Both the position numbers and the translations under genes were made by a program. Shown piece after piece: positions 43,507 through 53,036 of a stretch of DNA of 64,000 nt (its first letter is position 1; the number at the start of each line of letters is the position of its first letter). Source of the DNA: Oleiagrimonas sp963821885 (GTDB taxonomy: Bacteria; Pseudomonadota; Gammaproteobacteria; Xanthomonadales; Rhodanobacteraceae); contig CAWGFN010000003.1 of assembly GCA_963821885.1 (NCBI GenBank), forward strand, positions 186,001-250,000, in the 5' to 3' direction. Under the pieces are notes generated by a model. The model was not told where the DNA came from. It saw only the letters and a program-made list of their open reading frames with translations, and ran no database searches.

Positions 43507-43980
43507 TCACTCGAACGGCGTGCCGTCCGCGTGCAGGTAGGTCCAGCGCCCGTCGATGGTGCGCCCGATCATGCCATCGTCGGGGTAGTCCACCGCCTCG
43601 TTCTCCTTGCGGCTGCCGACCTCCAGGTACACCACGTCGGCGTCGCTGCGGTTGACCAGCGCGTGGGCATCGCCGGTACCGGCGCGGAAGCCCGCGCACA
43701 TGCCCGGGTGCAGCACGGTCTCGCCGGCGTCGGTCACCAGGGTCGGCGTGCCCTCGAGGATGTAGACGAACTCGTCTTCCAGGGTGTGCGCGTGGCGCAG
43801 CGCCGAATGCGCACCCGGACCCAGGCGCGCCAGGTTGACGCCGAACTGCTCCAGGCCGAAGGCATCCCCCAGCGCACGGCGGGCGCGATCGCCCATGCGC
43901 TCGGCGAACGGCTTCGGATAACCCGACCCGGTGCGCTCCGGAAGTTCCCGGGGATCAATGGCCACAGGGTGCTTGTCCAA
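43507..43980 (-). CDS. Cupin-domain protein
   Basis: Small 157-residue cupin. Motif 1 is present as R-H-A-H-T-L-E-D-E-F-V-Y-I-L-E-G (the H-x-H...E metal ligands), and motif 2 as G-M-C-A-G-F-R-A-G-T-G-D-A-H-A-L-V-N. The N-terminus contains G-S-G-Y-P-K-P-F typical of a cupin subgroup often annotated as uncharacterised or as sugar-binding regulators. It probably binds a metal and a small ligand, but the reaction is unknown. The start is uncertain: TTG at 43980 or GTG at 43965; no ATG is suitably placed. A long heptamer array begins about 50 bp upstream. Confidence 0.75.
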   Translation of the reverse strand: MDKHPVAIDPRELPERTGSGYPKPFAERMGDRARRALGDAFGLEQFGVNLARLGPGAHSALRHAHTLEDEFVYILEGTPTLVTDAGETVLHPGMCAGFRAGTGDAHALVNRSDADVVYLEVGSRKENEAVDYPDDGMIGRTIDGRWTYLHADGTPFE

Positions 43981-44030
43981 GGTGTAGCCCTCACATATGC
44001 CCAGAGGCCAGCCAAGCCGACCCCATCAAA

Positions 44031-44153
44031 TCCCGAGCCCGAGCCCGAGCCCCGAGCCCCGAGTCCCGAGTCCCGAGTCCCGAGTCCCGAGTCCCGAGTC
44101 CCGAGTCCCGCCGGGTCCCGGGTCCCGGGTCCCGGGTACCGGGTACCGAACCC
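44031..44153. repeat. Long compound heptamer array between ettA and the cupin gene
   Basis: Degenerate GAGCCC units, then seven perfect GAGTCCC (44061-44109), then three GGGTCCC (44113-44133), two GGGTACC (44134-44147) and GACCCC-like ends. All are in one orientation, about 120 bp in total. It ends about 10 bp before the ettA stop codon and is the longest array in the window. Confidence 0.9.
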
Positions 44154-44162
44154 CGACCCCCG

Positions 44163-45824
<1,662 letters not shown>

Positions 45825-45895
45825 GGAGCCTCCGGCGAGATCCACGGCACCGGCCAAAGGGCGGGTGGTGCGATCCGAATGGGTATAAACCGTTC

Positions 45896-45901
45896 ATTAT
45901 A
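45896..45901 (-). promoter_or_regulatory. Candidate ettA -10 box
   Basis: A perfect TATAAT on the minus strand, 71 bp upstream of the ettA start. No clear -35 element is seen at the usual spacing. Confidence 0.45.
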
Positions 45902-45961
45902 GCTGGTCGCGGGGACTTCCGATGAACACCCGGCGATGGATTGCGTCGCCGCCGGGCGGCC

Positions 45962-46564
45962 TCAGGCGGTCCTTGGCGCGGCCAGCTCGAACAGCGCGCC
46001 GGCCGTGCGCGCATGCAGCGACGCGGCGTCGAAGCCCGGCGGCAGCATGCCGGCGATCTCCAGCATCACCGCGCCATGCAGGGCGGCCCAGATCTGGTGC
46101 CCGAAGATAGGCGCGTCGACCGCGACGATGCCCTCGTCGATCAACACGTCCACGTGCGCGCGTATGGTGCGCCACATGCGTTCGTGCGCCTGCCTGTAGG
46201 CGGGGTCGTCGCGCCGGGTCTGCGGGTATTCGAACATCAGCCGGTAGGTGGCCGTGTTCCCGCGGGCGAAGGCGATGTAGGCATCGCGCACGGCGATGCT
46301 GCGGGCGCGACCGTCGCCGGGCGTATCCAGCGCCCGTTCCAGGGCTTCGGAAAAACGGTTCAGGCCGCGCACGCGCACCGCCGTGATGATCGCTTCCTTG
46401 TTGTCGAAGTAGCGGTAGGGCGTCATGGTTCCGACACCCAGCTCGCGGGCCAGCCGGCGCAGGGTGACGGCGGCCGGGCCTTCCTCCACGTACAGGCGCG
46501 CCGCGGCCTCGCAGAGCCGCTCGCGGAAGGCCTCGGTTTCCTGTTCGCTGAGCGCGCGCGGCAC
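45962..46564 (-). CDS. TetR/AcrR family regulator
   Basis: Transcription repressor of 200 residues. The N-terminal helix-turn-helix reads V-T-L-R-R-L-A-R-E-L-G-V-G-T-M-T-P-Y-R-Y-F within residues 30-55. The C-terminal ligand domain has a W-x-A-x-H-G motif of the TetR_C WHG type (W-A-A-L-H-G). It starts with GTG at 46564, 1 bp after the hydrolase gene stop, so the two are cotranscribed. A palindrome upstream of that operon is its probable operator. The inducer is unknown. Confidence 0.85.
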   Translation of the reverse strand: MPRALSEQETEAFRERLCEAAARLYVEEGPAAVTLRRLARELGVGTMTPYRYFDNKEAIITAVRVRGLNRFSEALERALDTPGDGRARSIAVRDAYIAFARGNTATYRLMFEYPQTRRDDPAYRQAHERMWRTIRAHVDVLIDEGIVAVDAPIFGHQIWAALHGAVMLEIAGMLPPGFDAASLHARTAGALFELAAPRTA

Positions 46565-46565
46565 G

Positions 46566-47633
46566 TCAGCGGCCCTTCACGCCCAGGGTCCTGCGAAAGA
46601 AGGCCAGGGCGTCGGCATTGACCCGCGCATGCACCTTGGCGCGATCCACGCCGGGCGGGTCGGTGCACAGGGGGCCGATGTCGCGGGCCAGTTCGGCCGA
46701 GCACGGCGACAGGAAGACCCAGTGGTCGGCCAAGGGCACCTGCTTGATCGCGTAGAGCGTCTTGATCAAGGGCGCGATGTGCCGTGCGTTGGCTTCCGGC
46801 ACAAGCACGCTGTCGTGCTGGCCGTAGTAGAGGAAGATGGGCGTGTGCACGTCATCGAATCCGTGCCTGCCAAAGAGCAGGCTGAGCGGCGCCATGGCGA
46901 ACACGGCCTTCACGCGCGGGTCGGCAGTATTGCCGAAGCGGCCCAGCTGCCCCTGCATGTCCTCGAATACCTGGGCCGGCGTCTTGCCCTGCCTGGCGGC
47001 TTCCGCCTCGAAGGCCTTGCGCTTGCCACAGACCTCCTTGTCCTGCGGATAGTGATCGCAGAAGGCGATGAAGCGGACGAAGCGCGGCTTGGCTCCGGCC
47101 AGCATCAGGCCCGTGTACCCGCCCGCCGAGAAGCCGGCGACGCCGATGCGGCCGGGGTCGATCAGGCGCTTCCAGCGCGGGTCGTTCAGCAGCATGGTGA
47201 TGGCGGCCTTCACCTGCACCGGACGCCCGGCGAGCACGTCGATGGTGCCGACCTTGCTGGTGTCGCGGTAGTCGTCGCCGAGCTGGTTCAGCGTGGCCAC
47301 GATGAAACCGTGGCGCGCCAGGTACGTGGCCAGATCGTGGTGCCCCAGGTTGCTGCCCCCGTTGCCGTGCGAGATCACCACCAGCGGTTTGGCGCCCGGG
47401 ATCGCCGGGGCCCCTGGCGTGGCCGCCACGTTGTAGGGCCCGAAAGCGGTCGTGCCCCGGACCGCACGCGGTGAGGGGTAGAACACAAAGCCGTCCGCCG
47501 GCTTGCCGCTGACCGGGTCGGTGATCTTGATGCTCGCGATGCCCGCGCCGGTGATGCCGGAAGCCGTCGCGCACAGGGGAAGGAACAGGGCGAATAGCAG
47601 GGTGAGTCGGGACAGCTTGCGTGCGGTCGACAT
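46566..47633 (-). CDS. Exported alpha/beta hydrolase (acetylhydrolase/dienelactone type)
   Basis: Secreted or periplasmic hydrolase of 355 residues. A signal peptide (L-T-L-L-F-A-L-F-L-P-L-C-A-T-A) is followed by an alpha/beta hydrolase core: oxyanion motif V-I-S-H-G-N-G-G, nucleophile elbow G-V-A-G-F-S-A-G-G, and the acid and histidine expected in Y-G-Q-H-D and A-D-H-W. The G-F-S-A-G-G elbow and overall length resemble platelet-activating-factor acetylhydrolase-like and predicted dienelactone hydrolases. It probably cleaves an ester. It heads a two-gene unit with the TetR regulator and is likely controlled by it. Confidence 0.78.
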   Translation of the reverse strand: MSTARKLSRLTLLFALFLPLCATASGITGAGIASIKITDPVSGKPADGFVFYPSPRAVRGTTAFGPYNVAATPGAPAIPGAKPLVVISHGNGGSNLGHHDLATYLARHGFIVATLNQLGDDYRDTSKVGTIDVLAGRPVQVKAAITMLLNDPRWKRLIDPGRIGVAGFSAGGYTGLMLAGAKPRFVRFIAFCDHYPQDKEVCGKRKAFEAEAARQGKTPAQVFEDMQGQLGRFGNTADPRVKAVFAMAPLSLLFGRHGFDDVHTPIFLYYGQHDSVLVPEANARHIAPLIKTLYAIKQVPLADHWVFLSPCSAELARDIGPLCTDPPGVDRAKVHARVNADALAFFRRTLGVKGR

Positions 47634-47664
47634 GAAGAGAGGTTCCGTGGACTGGTTACGTACA

Positions 47665-47684
47665 TCGTACGATACAGTGTACGA
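47665..47684. promoter_or_regulatory. Palindromic candidate TetR operator
   Basis: TCGTAC-N8-GTACGA lies 32 bp upstream of the hydrolase start, in the region where its promoter must be. The repeated GTAC core and position next to a TetR-family gene make it the likely autoregulatory operator. Not proven. Confidence 0.5.
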
Positions 47685-47917
47685 AACAAGGCGCGCAAGC
47701 CCGTCAGGCCAGGCCTGGCAGCGGGGAAGAGGCGCGGCGCGATGACCGTGATGCCCTGGCGCGACGGCACGACGATCTGGCGGGCGCCTTCATCGCGGGG
47801 AGCGGTGCCATGTCGTGGCGGGCGGCCGGCTGCCCGCGAATGGCCATGCCCCGGTACCGGAATGGCCTCGTCAGCCCGGCATGCTTGGTGGAATCTCGGG
47901 CGTGGATGGGGATCGGC

Positions 47918-48790
47918 ATGAGCATGGTTTGTCGTGATCGCCGGGCGCGGGGCGGGCTGCGGCTGGATGGGCGCCTGCGCCGCTGGGCCGTGCGCCATGG
48001 CCGCGTGGCGTGCTTCGTCCACGAGCTGTTCTGGTTCGGGATCAAGCAGGCCTGGGCCTGCCTGTTCGGCGCCCTGATGCTGGCCTTGCTCCTGGCCACC
48101 TGGTTCCTGTGGACGCCGGACTGGCCCCTGGCGCGCTACGACGTGGTCACCCTGGGCGCGGTCGCGATCCAGGCCGTGCTGCTGCTGACGAGGCTGGAAA
48201 CCCCGCGCGAGGCGCTGGTGATCGTGCTGTTCCACGTCACCGGCACCGCGATGGAGCTGTTCAAGACCGCCACCGGATCGTGGATCTACCCGGGGCCCTC
48301 GCTGCTGCACCTGGGCGGCGTGCCGCTGTTCACCGGTTTCATGTACGCCTCGGTGGGCAGCTACATCGCCCGGGTCTGGCGGCTGTTCGATTTCCGCTTC
48401 CAGCGCCATCCGCCCTGGGGTGCCACGGCCGTGCTGGCGCTGGCGATCTACGCCAATTTCTTCACCGACCATTACGGCCTGGACCTGCGCCTGGCGCTGT
48501 TCGCGGCCGCGGCGTGGCTGTTCGGGCCCTGCGTGGTGCATTTCCGGGTCCGCCACTGCCACCGCCGGATGCCGCTGCTGCTGGGCTTCACGCTGGTGGC
48601 GTGCTTCATCTGGCTGGCCGAGAACCTGGGCACCTGGACCCGCACCTGGGCCTACCCGACGCAGCGCCACGCCTGGCACATGGTGCCGCCGGCCAAGATC
48701 GGCTCGTGGCTGCTGCTGATGATCATCAGCTACGTCATGGTGTCCGCGCTGTACCGGCACCGCTTGGGGTGCCGGCCACCCGGGGGCTGA
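47918..48790 (+). CDS. DUF817 family membrane protein
   Basis: Integral membrane protein of about 290 residues of the DUF817 family, with seven to eight hydrophobic segments. Characteristic parts are F-W-F-G-I-K-Q-A-W-A-C-L-F-G-A near residue 36, F-H-V-T-G-T-A-M-E-L-F-K-T, G-S-W-I-Y-P-G-P, Y-A-N-F-F-T-D-H-Y, and W-L-A-E-N-L-G-T-W-T-R-T-W-A-Y-P. The function of the family is unknown. The start at 47918 has GGGGAT about 6 nt upstream; the frame is open back to 47810. The region between this gene and the hydrolase gene holds the palindrome and nothing else recognisable. Confidence 0.8.
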   Translation: MSMVCRDRRARGGLRLDGRLRRWAVRHGRVACFVHELFWFGIKQAWACLFGALMLALLLATWFLWTPDWPLARYDVVTLGAVAIQAVLLLTRLETPREALVIVLFHVTGTAMELFKTATGSWIYPGPSLLHLGGVPLFTGFMYASVGSYIARVWRLFDFRFQRHPPWGATAVLALAIYANFFTDHYGLDLRLALFAAAAWLFGPCVVHFRVRHCHRRMPLLLGFTLVACFIWLAENLGTWTRTWAYPTQRHAWHMVPPAKIGSWLLLMIISYVMVSALYRHRLGCRPPGG

Positions 48791-48866
48791 ATATATTGGG
48801 TTGCGGAGGGGGGTGGGATACCATGAGCGCTTGAACCGCGTTCGATCCCACGCCCGAGGAGCCCCC

Positions 48867-50120
48867 ATGTTTCCCGCATCCATGACCATCGCCGGCTTCG
48901 ACGACGAACTGGCCAAGGCCATCGCCGACGAAGCCCAGCGCCAGGAAGACCACGTCGAGCTGATCGCCTCGGAGAACTACGCCAGCCCGCGCGTCATGGA
49001 GGCCCAGGGGTCGGTGCTGACCAACAAGTACGCCGAAGGCTACCCGGGCAAGCGCTACTACGGCGGCTGCGAATATGTGGACGTGGCCGAGAACCTGGCC
49101 ATCGACCGCCTGAAGAAGCTCTACGACTGCGACTACGCCAACGTGCAGCCGCATTCGGGTTCGCAGGCCAACCAGGCGGTGTACTTCGCGCTGCTCTCGC
49201 CGGGCGACACCATCCTCGGCATGAGCCTGGCGCACGGCGGGCACCTGACCCACGGCGCCAAGCCGAACCTGTCGGGCAAGATCTTCAACGCCGTGCAGTA
49301 CGGCGTGAACGAGCACGGCCTGGTCGACTACGACGCGGTCGAGAAGCTGGCGCTCGAGCACAAGCCGAAGATGATCGTGGCCGGCTTCAGCGCGTACTCG
49401 CAGGTGCTGGACTGGGCGCGCTTCCGCGCCATCGCCGACAAGGTGGGTGCCTACCTGTTCGTGGACATGGCGCACATCGCCGGGCTGGTCGCCGCCGGCG
49501 TGTACCCCAGCCCGCTGCCGCACGCGCACGTGGTCACCTCGACCACGCACAAGACCCTGCGCGGCCCGCGCGGCGGCCTGATCGTGGCCAAGAACCCGGC
49601 CGAGGATCTGGTCAAGAAGCTGCAGTCGATCGTCTTCCCCGGCATCCAGGGCGGCCCGCTGATGCACGTCATCGCGGCCAAGGCCGTGGCCTTCAAGGAA
49701 GCGCTGGAGCCGGACTTCAAGGCCTACCAGCAGCAGGTCGTGACCAACGCCAAGGCGATGGCGAAGACGCTGATCGAACGCGGCTACCAGGTCGTCTCCG
49801 GCGGCACCGAGAACCACCTGGTGCTGATCGACCTGATCGACCGCGGGCTGACCGGCAAGGACGCGGAGGCCGCGCTGGGCCGCGCCCACATCACGGTCAA
49901 CAAGAACACCGTGCCGGGCGACCCGCAGTCGCCGTTCGTGACCTCGGGCCTGCGCATCGGCACCCCGGCGGTGACCACGCGCGGCTACACCGAGGCCGAC
50001 TGCGTGGAACTGGCCGGCTGGATCTGCGACGTGCTCGACGCGCACGAGAACGACAGCGTGATCGCCGAAGTGCGCGAGAAGGTCACGGCGCAGTGCAGGA
50101 AGTATCCGGTTTATGGCTGA
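48867..50120 (+). CDS. glyA: Serine hydroxymethyltransferase
   Basis: PLP enzyme converting serine and tetrahydrofolate to glycine and methylene-tetrahydrofolate. The 417-residue product has E-L-I-A-S-E-N-Y, Y-A-E-G-Y-P-G-K-R-Y-Y-G-G, H-S-G-S-Q-A-N, and the PLP lysine Lys229 in S-T-T-H-K-T-L-R-G-P-R-G-G. The site GAGGAG six nt before the ATG fixes the start. It precedes nrdR and ribD as in Xanthomonas, but with a heptamer element inserted right after its stop. Confidence 0.97.
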   Translation: MFPASMTIAGFDDELAKAIADEAQRQEDHVELIASENYASPRVMEAQGSVLTNKYAEGYPGKRYYGGCEYVDVAENLAIDRLKKLYDCDYANVQPHSGSQANQAVYFALLSPGDTILGMSLAHGGHLTHGAKPNLSGKIFNAVQYGVNEHGLVDYDAVEKLALEHKPKMIVAGFSAYSQVLDWARFRAIADKVGAYLFVDMAHIAGLVAAGVYPSPLPHAHVVTSTTHKTLRGPRGGLIVAKNPAEDLVKKLQSIVFPGIQGGPLMHVIAAKAVAFKEALEPDFKAYQQQVVTNAKAMAKTLIERGYQVVSGGTENHLVLIDLIDRGLTGKDAEAALGRAHITVNKNTVPGDPQSPFVTSGLRIGTPAVTTRGYTEADCVELAGWICDVLDAHENDSVIAEVREKVTAQCRKYPVYG

Positions 50121-50132
50121 CGTTATTGCAGC

Positions 50133-50286
50133 GGGACTCGGGACTCGGGACTCGGGACTCGGAAGAGCCCCGTTCCCGTCTCTATCCCCGTTCAATACCG
50201 GTCGCAGTGCCGCGCCAGCGTCATGGGCACCTCGATCCGCATACTGTCAGCGCAACCCGAGTCCCGAGTCCCGAGTCCCGAGTCCC
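50133..50286. repeat. Inverted heptamer-array element between glyA and nrdR
   Basis: Four perfect GGGACTC (50133-50160), a 98-bp core, and four perfect GAGTCCC (50259-50286). The arms are exact reverse complements of 28 bp. The element begins 12 bp after the glyA stop and ends 11 bp before the nrdR ATG. It is the cleanest member of the family in this window. Confidence 0.93.
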
Positions 50287-50297
50287 GACTAAAACGA

Positions 50298-50805
50298 ATG
50301 CATTGCCCCTTCTGCCAGCACGAAGACACGCGCGTGATCGATTCGCGCCTGACCGACGACGGCTCGACCGTGCGTCGCCGTCGCGAGTGCGAGCACTGTG
50401 GCGAGCGCTTCAACACCTTCGAGAATGCCGAGCTGAAGCTGCCGGCCATCGTCAAGAGCGACGACCGCCGCGAGAACTTCGACGAGCGCAAGCTGCGCAC
50501 CAGCTTCGAGCGCGCGCTGCAGAAGCGGCCGGTGGCCAGCCGCGACGTCGACGACGCCGTGCGGGCGATCATCCAGGACCTGCGCCGCAGCGGCGAGCGC
50601 GAGATGGCCTCGCGCCAGGTCGGCGATCTGGTCATGCGCGAGCTGAAGAAGCTCGACCAGGTGGCCTACGTGCGCTTCGCCTCGGTGTACCGCCGCTTCG
50701 AGGACGTGCAGGCCTTCCGCGAGGAGATCGAGCGCCTGGAGCGTGACCTGCCGGAACTGCAGGGCCTGCAGCTGCCCCTGCTGGATGGCGAGGGCGGACG
50801 AATGA
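50298..50805 (+). CDS. nrdR: Transcriptional repressor NrdR (3' end apparently frameshifted)
   Basis: Zinc-ribbon/ATP-cone repressor of ribonucleotide reductase genes. Cys3, Cys6, Cys31 and Cys34 form the zinc site (M-H-C-P-F-C and C-E-H-C), and the ATP-cone follows (V-K-S-D-D-R-R-E-N-F-D-E-R-K-L). The homologous part ends at L-P-L-L-D-G-E near 50790. As sequenced, the frame does not stop there but runs on to 51266 over ribD, giving 322 residues, far above the usual 150-175. Removing one base from the GGG at about 50792 yields a stop at 50803-50805. The end given here is that corrected end. Confidence 0.85.
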
Positions 50806-50820
50806 CAAGAAGCCGTCCTG

Positions 50821-51915
50821 ATGGCGCCGGCATTCGCCGCCCTCGATCATGTCCACATGGCGCGGGCCCTGCGCCTGGCCGAGCGCGGCCTCAACACCAC
50901 CCAGCCCAATCCGCGCGTCGGCTGCGTGATCGCCCACGGCGAGGCGGTCGTCGGCGAAGGCTGGCACGAGCGCGCCGGCCAGCCGCACGCCGAGGTCCAC
51001 GCCCTGCGCGAAGCCGGCGAGCGGGCGAAGGGCGCCACCGCCTACGTGACCCTGGAGCCGTGCGCCCACCACGGCCGCACCCCGCCGTGCGCGGACGCGC
51101 TGGTGGCCGCCGGCGTGGCGCGCGTGGTGATCGCCGCCGAGGACCCGAACCCGCAGGTCGACGGCCGCGGCATCGAGCGCCTGCGCGCCGCCGGCATCGC
51201 GGTCGAGACCGGCCTGATGCGCGAGCCCGCGCGCGAACTCAACATCGGCTTCTTCCATCGCCTTGAGCGCGGCCGGCCGTTCGTGCGCGTGAAGCTGGCG
51301 ATGAGCCTGGACGGCCGCACCGCGCTGGCCGACGGCACCTCCAAATGGATCACCGGCGAGGCCGCGCGCGCGGACGTGCAGCGCTGGCGCGCGCGCAGTT
51401 CGGCGATCCTCACCGGCAGCGGCACCGCGCTGGCTGACGATCCGCGCCTGACCGTGCGCCTGGACGACCTGCCGCACGTGCCGCCGCTGCGCGTGCTGCT
51501 CGACCGCGCCCTGCGCACGCCGGAAGGCGCGCACCTGCTCGACGGCAGCGCGCCGACGCTGGTCGTGCACGGCGCCGCGGCGACGCCCGACCTGCGTTTC
51601 GCCGCGGTCGAAAGCGCCGTCGCTGGACGAGGACGACGGCGGGCTCGACCCGGTCGCGGTGCTGGCGCTGCTGGCCGCGCGAGAGGTCAACGAGCTGCAC
51701 GTCGAGGCCGGCCCCACCCTGTGCGGCGCGTTGTTCGCCGCCGGCCTGGTCGACGAACTGCTGCTCTACGTCGCGCCGGTCCTCCTCGGCGACCGCGCCC
51801 GGCCGCTGCTGGCCTGCCGCCGTTGGCGGACATGTCGCAGCGGTGGGGGCTCGACGTTTTCGATCGCCGCTCCGTTGGCGACGATCTGCGCCTGCGTCTG
51901 CGACCGCATGCGTAG
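50821..51915 (+). CDS. ribD: Riboflavin biosynthesis protein RibD, with a frame-shifted segment
   Basis: Bifunctional deaminase/reductase, steps two and three of riboflavin synthesis. The deaminase domain is intact, with zinc ligands in H-A-E-V (His56), Cys81 and Cys90. The reductase domain starts near residue 155 (V-K-L-A-M-S-L-D-G-R). From about 51615 to about 51810 homology jumps to the next frame (V-N-E-L-H-V-E-A-G-P-T-L, then L-L-L-Y-V-A-P) and then returns for the C-terminus M-S-Q-R-W-G-L-D-V. The ORF stays open because the two shifts compensate, but 65 residues are replaced by an arginine-rich segment, which would lose the substrate site. Either two sequence errors or a damaged gene. 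Confidence 0.85.
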   Translation: MAPAFAALDHVHMARALRLAERGLNTTQPNPRVGCVIAHGEAVVGEGWHERAGQPHAEVHALREAGERAKGATAYVTLEPCAHHGRTPPCADALVAAGVARVVIAAEDPNPQVDGRGIERLRAAGIAVETGLMREPARELNIGFFHRLERGRPFVRVKLAMSLDGRTALADGTSKWITGEAARADVQRWRARSSAILTGSGTALADDPRLTVRLDDLPHVPPLRVLLDRALRTPEGAHLLDGSAPTLVVHGAAATPDLRFAAVESAVAGRGRRRARPGRGAGAAGRARGQRAARRGRPHPVRRVVRRRPGRRTAALRRAGPPRRPRPAAAGLPPLADMSQRWGLDVFDRRSVGDDLRLRLRPHA

Positions 51916-52367
51916 GGCGGACTCTGTCCGCCGTTCCGGTTTTCTCATCCAATCGAGAGCGGTTCCGTCCGGCTGGCGCCGGCCGGGTTATTTCTATTGC
52001 TTGCCCACAAATGCGCCGGGAGCGCATTTGAACGGCGAAGCCGGCCCGAAGGGCGAAGGGCAGGACGCCCGGAGTCATGGAAGTAACCATGACAAGGACA
52101 CCCCAGCGTCCGCGCCCTACGCGCCTGCGGCGCTCCGGGTCCGCTCCGGGTTCCGGGGGTTCGCCGACAGCACATCCTGTGCTGACGACGAACTGGCGCA
52201 CATCCCTGTGCGCCACCCTTCGGGCCTGATCCTCCACCCTCCGCCGCTACCGAAGGGGAATGGTCGCAGGTCGGGTCATCTGGCAGGGATGCGCTGCTGC
52301 TGGCGAGCTTGGGCTGCAGACAGCTTGCGGCCAGAAGCGGAGATTGAAGACCCAACGATGTGTGGTC
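51916..52367. repeat. Intergenic stretch carrying a dispersed-repeat-like sequence
   Basis: No gene is supported here. From about 51960 to 52260 the sequence has features I recognise from multi-copy intergenic elements of Xanthomonadaceae: a GCATTTGAACGGCGAAGC segment, GTCATGGAAGTAACCATGAC (an inverted repeat), and a spurious reading F-A-D-S-T-S-C-A-D-D-E-L-A-H. It marks the left edge of the region that separates ribD from the rest of the riboflavin genes. Confidence 0.45.
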
Positions 52368-52844
52368 CTACAGCCGACCCGTTTCGAACGATCTTTCCCA
52401 GCCATCGGCGCTCACCACACGACCGGCTTTGAACGTGAACTCCACTCGGGACATGCGTTTGCCTTGGGTGTCGATGAACTCCACTTCAATCTTCTGCTGT
52501 GAGCAAGGATCAGCCGGCATGTCCATGTAATCCCAACCGAGGAAGCGGTAAGTGTCCGCGTGCATCATTCGCGCAAGCTCGCGAGCGCCATGGACGCCAG
52601 TTCCCAACGGACGACTCACGTCGCCTGCGCCGAGGTGGAAACGGGCAGATGGGGCGACTAGCGCCGCGAGCCGGTCACTCCGGCTTGTCGCCAGCTTGAT
52701 GACCTCGACGGCACGAAGGCTCAGGAATCGATGCAGTTCGCTTGCGCCGGTCATGTCCGGCAGGCCGCACTCTGAAGGTCCCGCGAGTGCGGAACCTGTC
52801 GTCAAGGCCAAGACAATGCAAACCAGCCATTTATGCATGTTCAT
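52368..52844 (-). CDS. Small exported protein, unknown function
   Basis: Unrecognised 158-residue protein with a clear signal peptide (M-H-K-W-L-V-C-I-V-L-A-L-T-T-G-S-A-L-A). The mature part is acidic with a conserved-looking W-D-Y-M-D-M-P-A-D-P-C segment and cysteines that may pair. Starts at 52844 (M-N-M) or 52838 (M-H-K) are both possible; no ribosome binding site is evident. It resembles the small NTF2-like exported proteins in length and in the W-D-Y region, but this is weak. It is divergent from the large nuclease-type gene. Confidence 0.5.
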   Translation of the reverse strand: MNMHKWLVCIVLALTTGSALAGPSECGLPDMTGASELHRFLSLRAVEVIKLATSRSDRLAALVAPSARFHLGAGDVSRPLGTGVHGARELARMMHADTYRFLGWDYMDMPADPCSQQKIEVEFIDTQGKRMSRVEFTFKAGRVVSADGWERSFETGRL

Positions 52845-53036
52845 CGGTAGAGCGTGGCGTATTGATTCGGTGACAGCAATGGGTCGGACCCGGCCTTTCG
52901 AAGCATCATCGACCATCGCAGGGAAGGTCAGGGCAGCTTGCGGCCATAAGCAGCCACCTGACCCACTTACCCCCGCCCTCTTATTGTCGTCCCACGTAAA
53001 ATCGGGCTAGCGCAATCATCTTGCCTGGAGCCGCAC

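Noticed and set aside
44031..44153. CRISPR array
   Set aside because: Units are 7 bp with no spacers; no cas genes nearby.
50298..51266. 322-residue NrdR
   Set aside because: The C-terminal 150 residues are an alternative-frame reading of ribD; one extra base at the nrdR end explains it.
51659..52432. 257-codon frame after ribD as an independent gene
   Set aside because: Its first part is the displaced RibD segment and its later part is repeat-like intergenic DNA.
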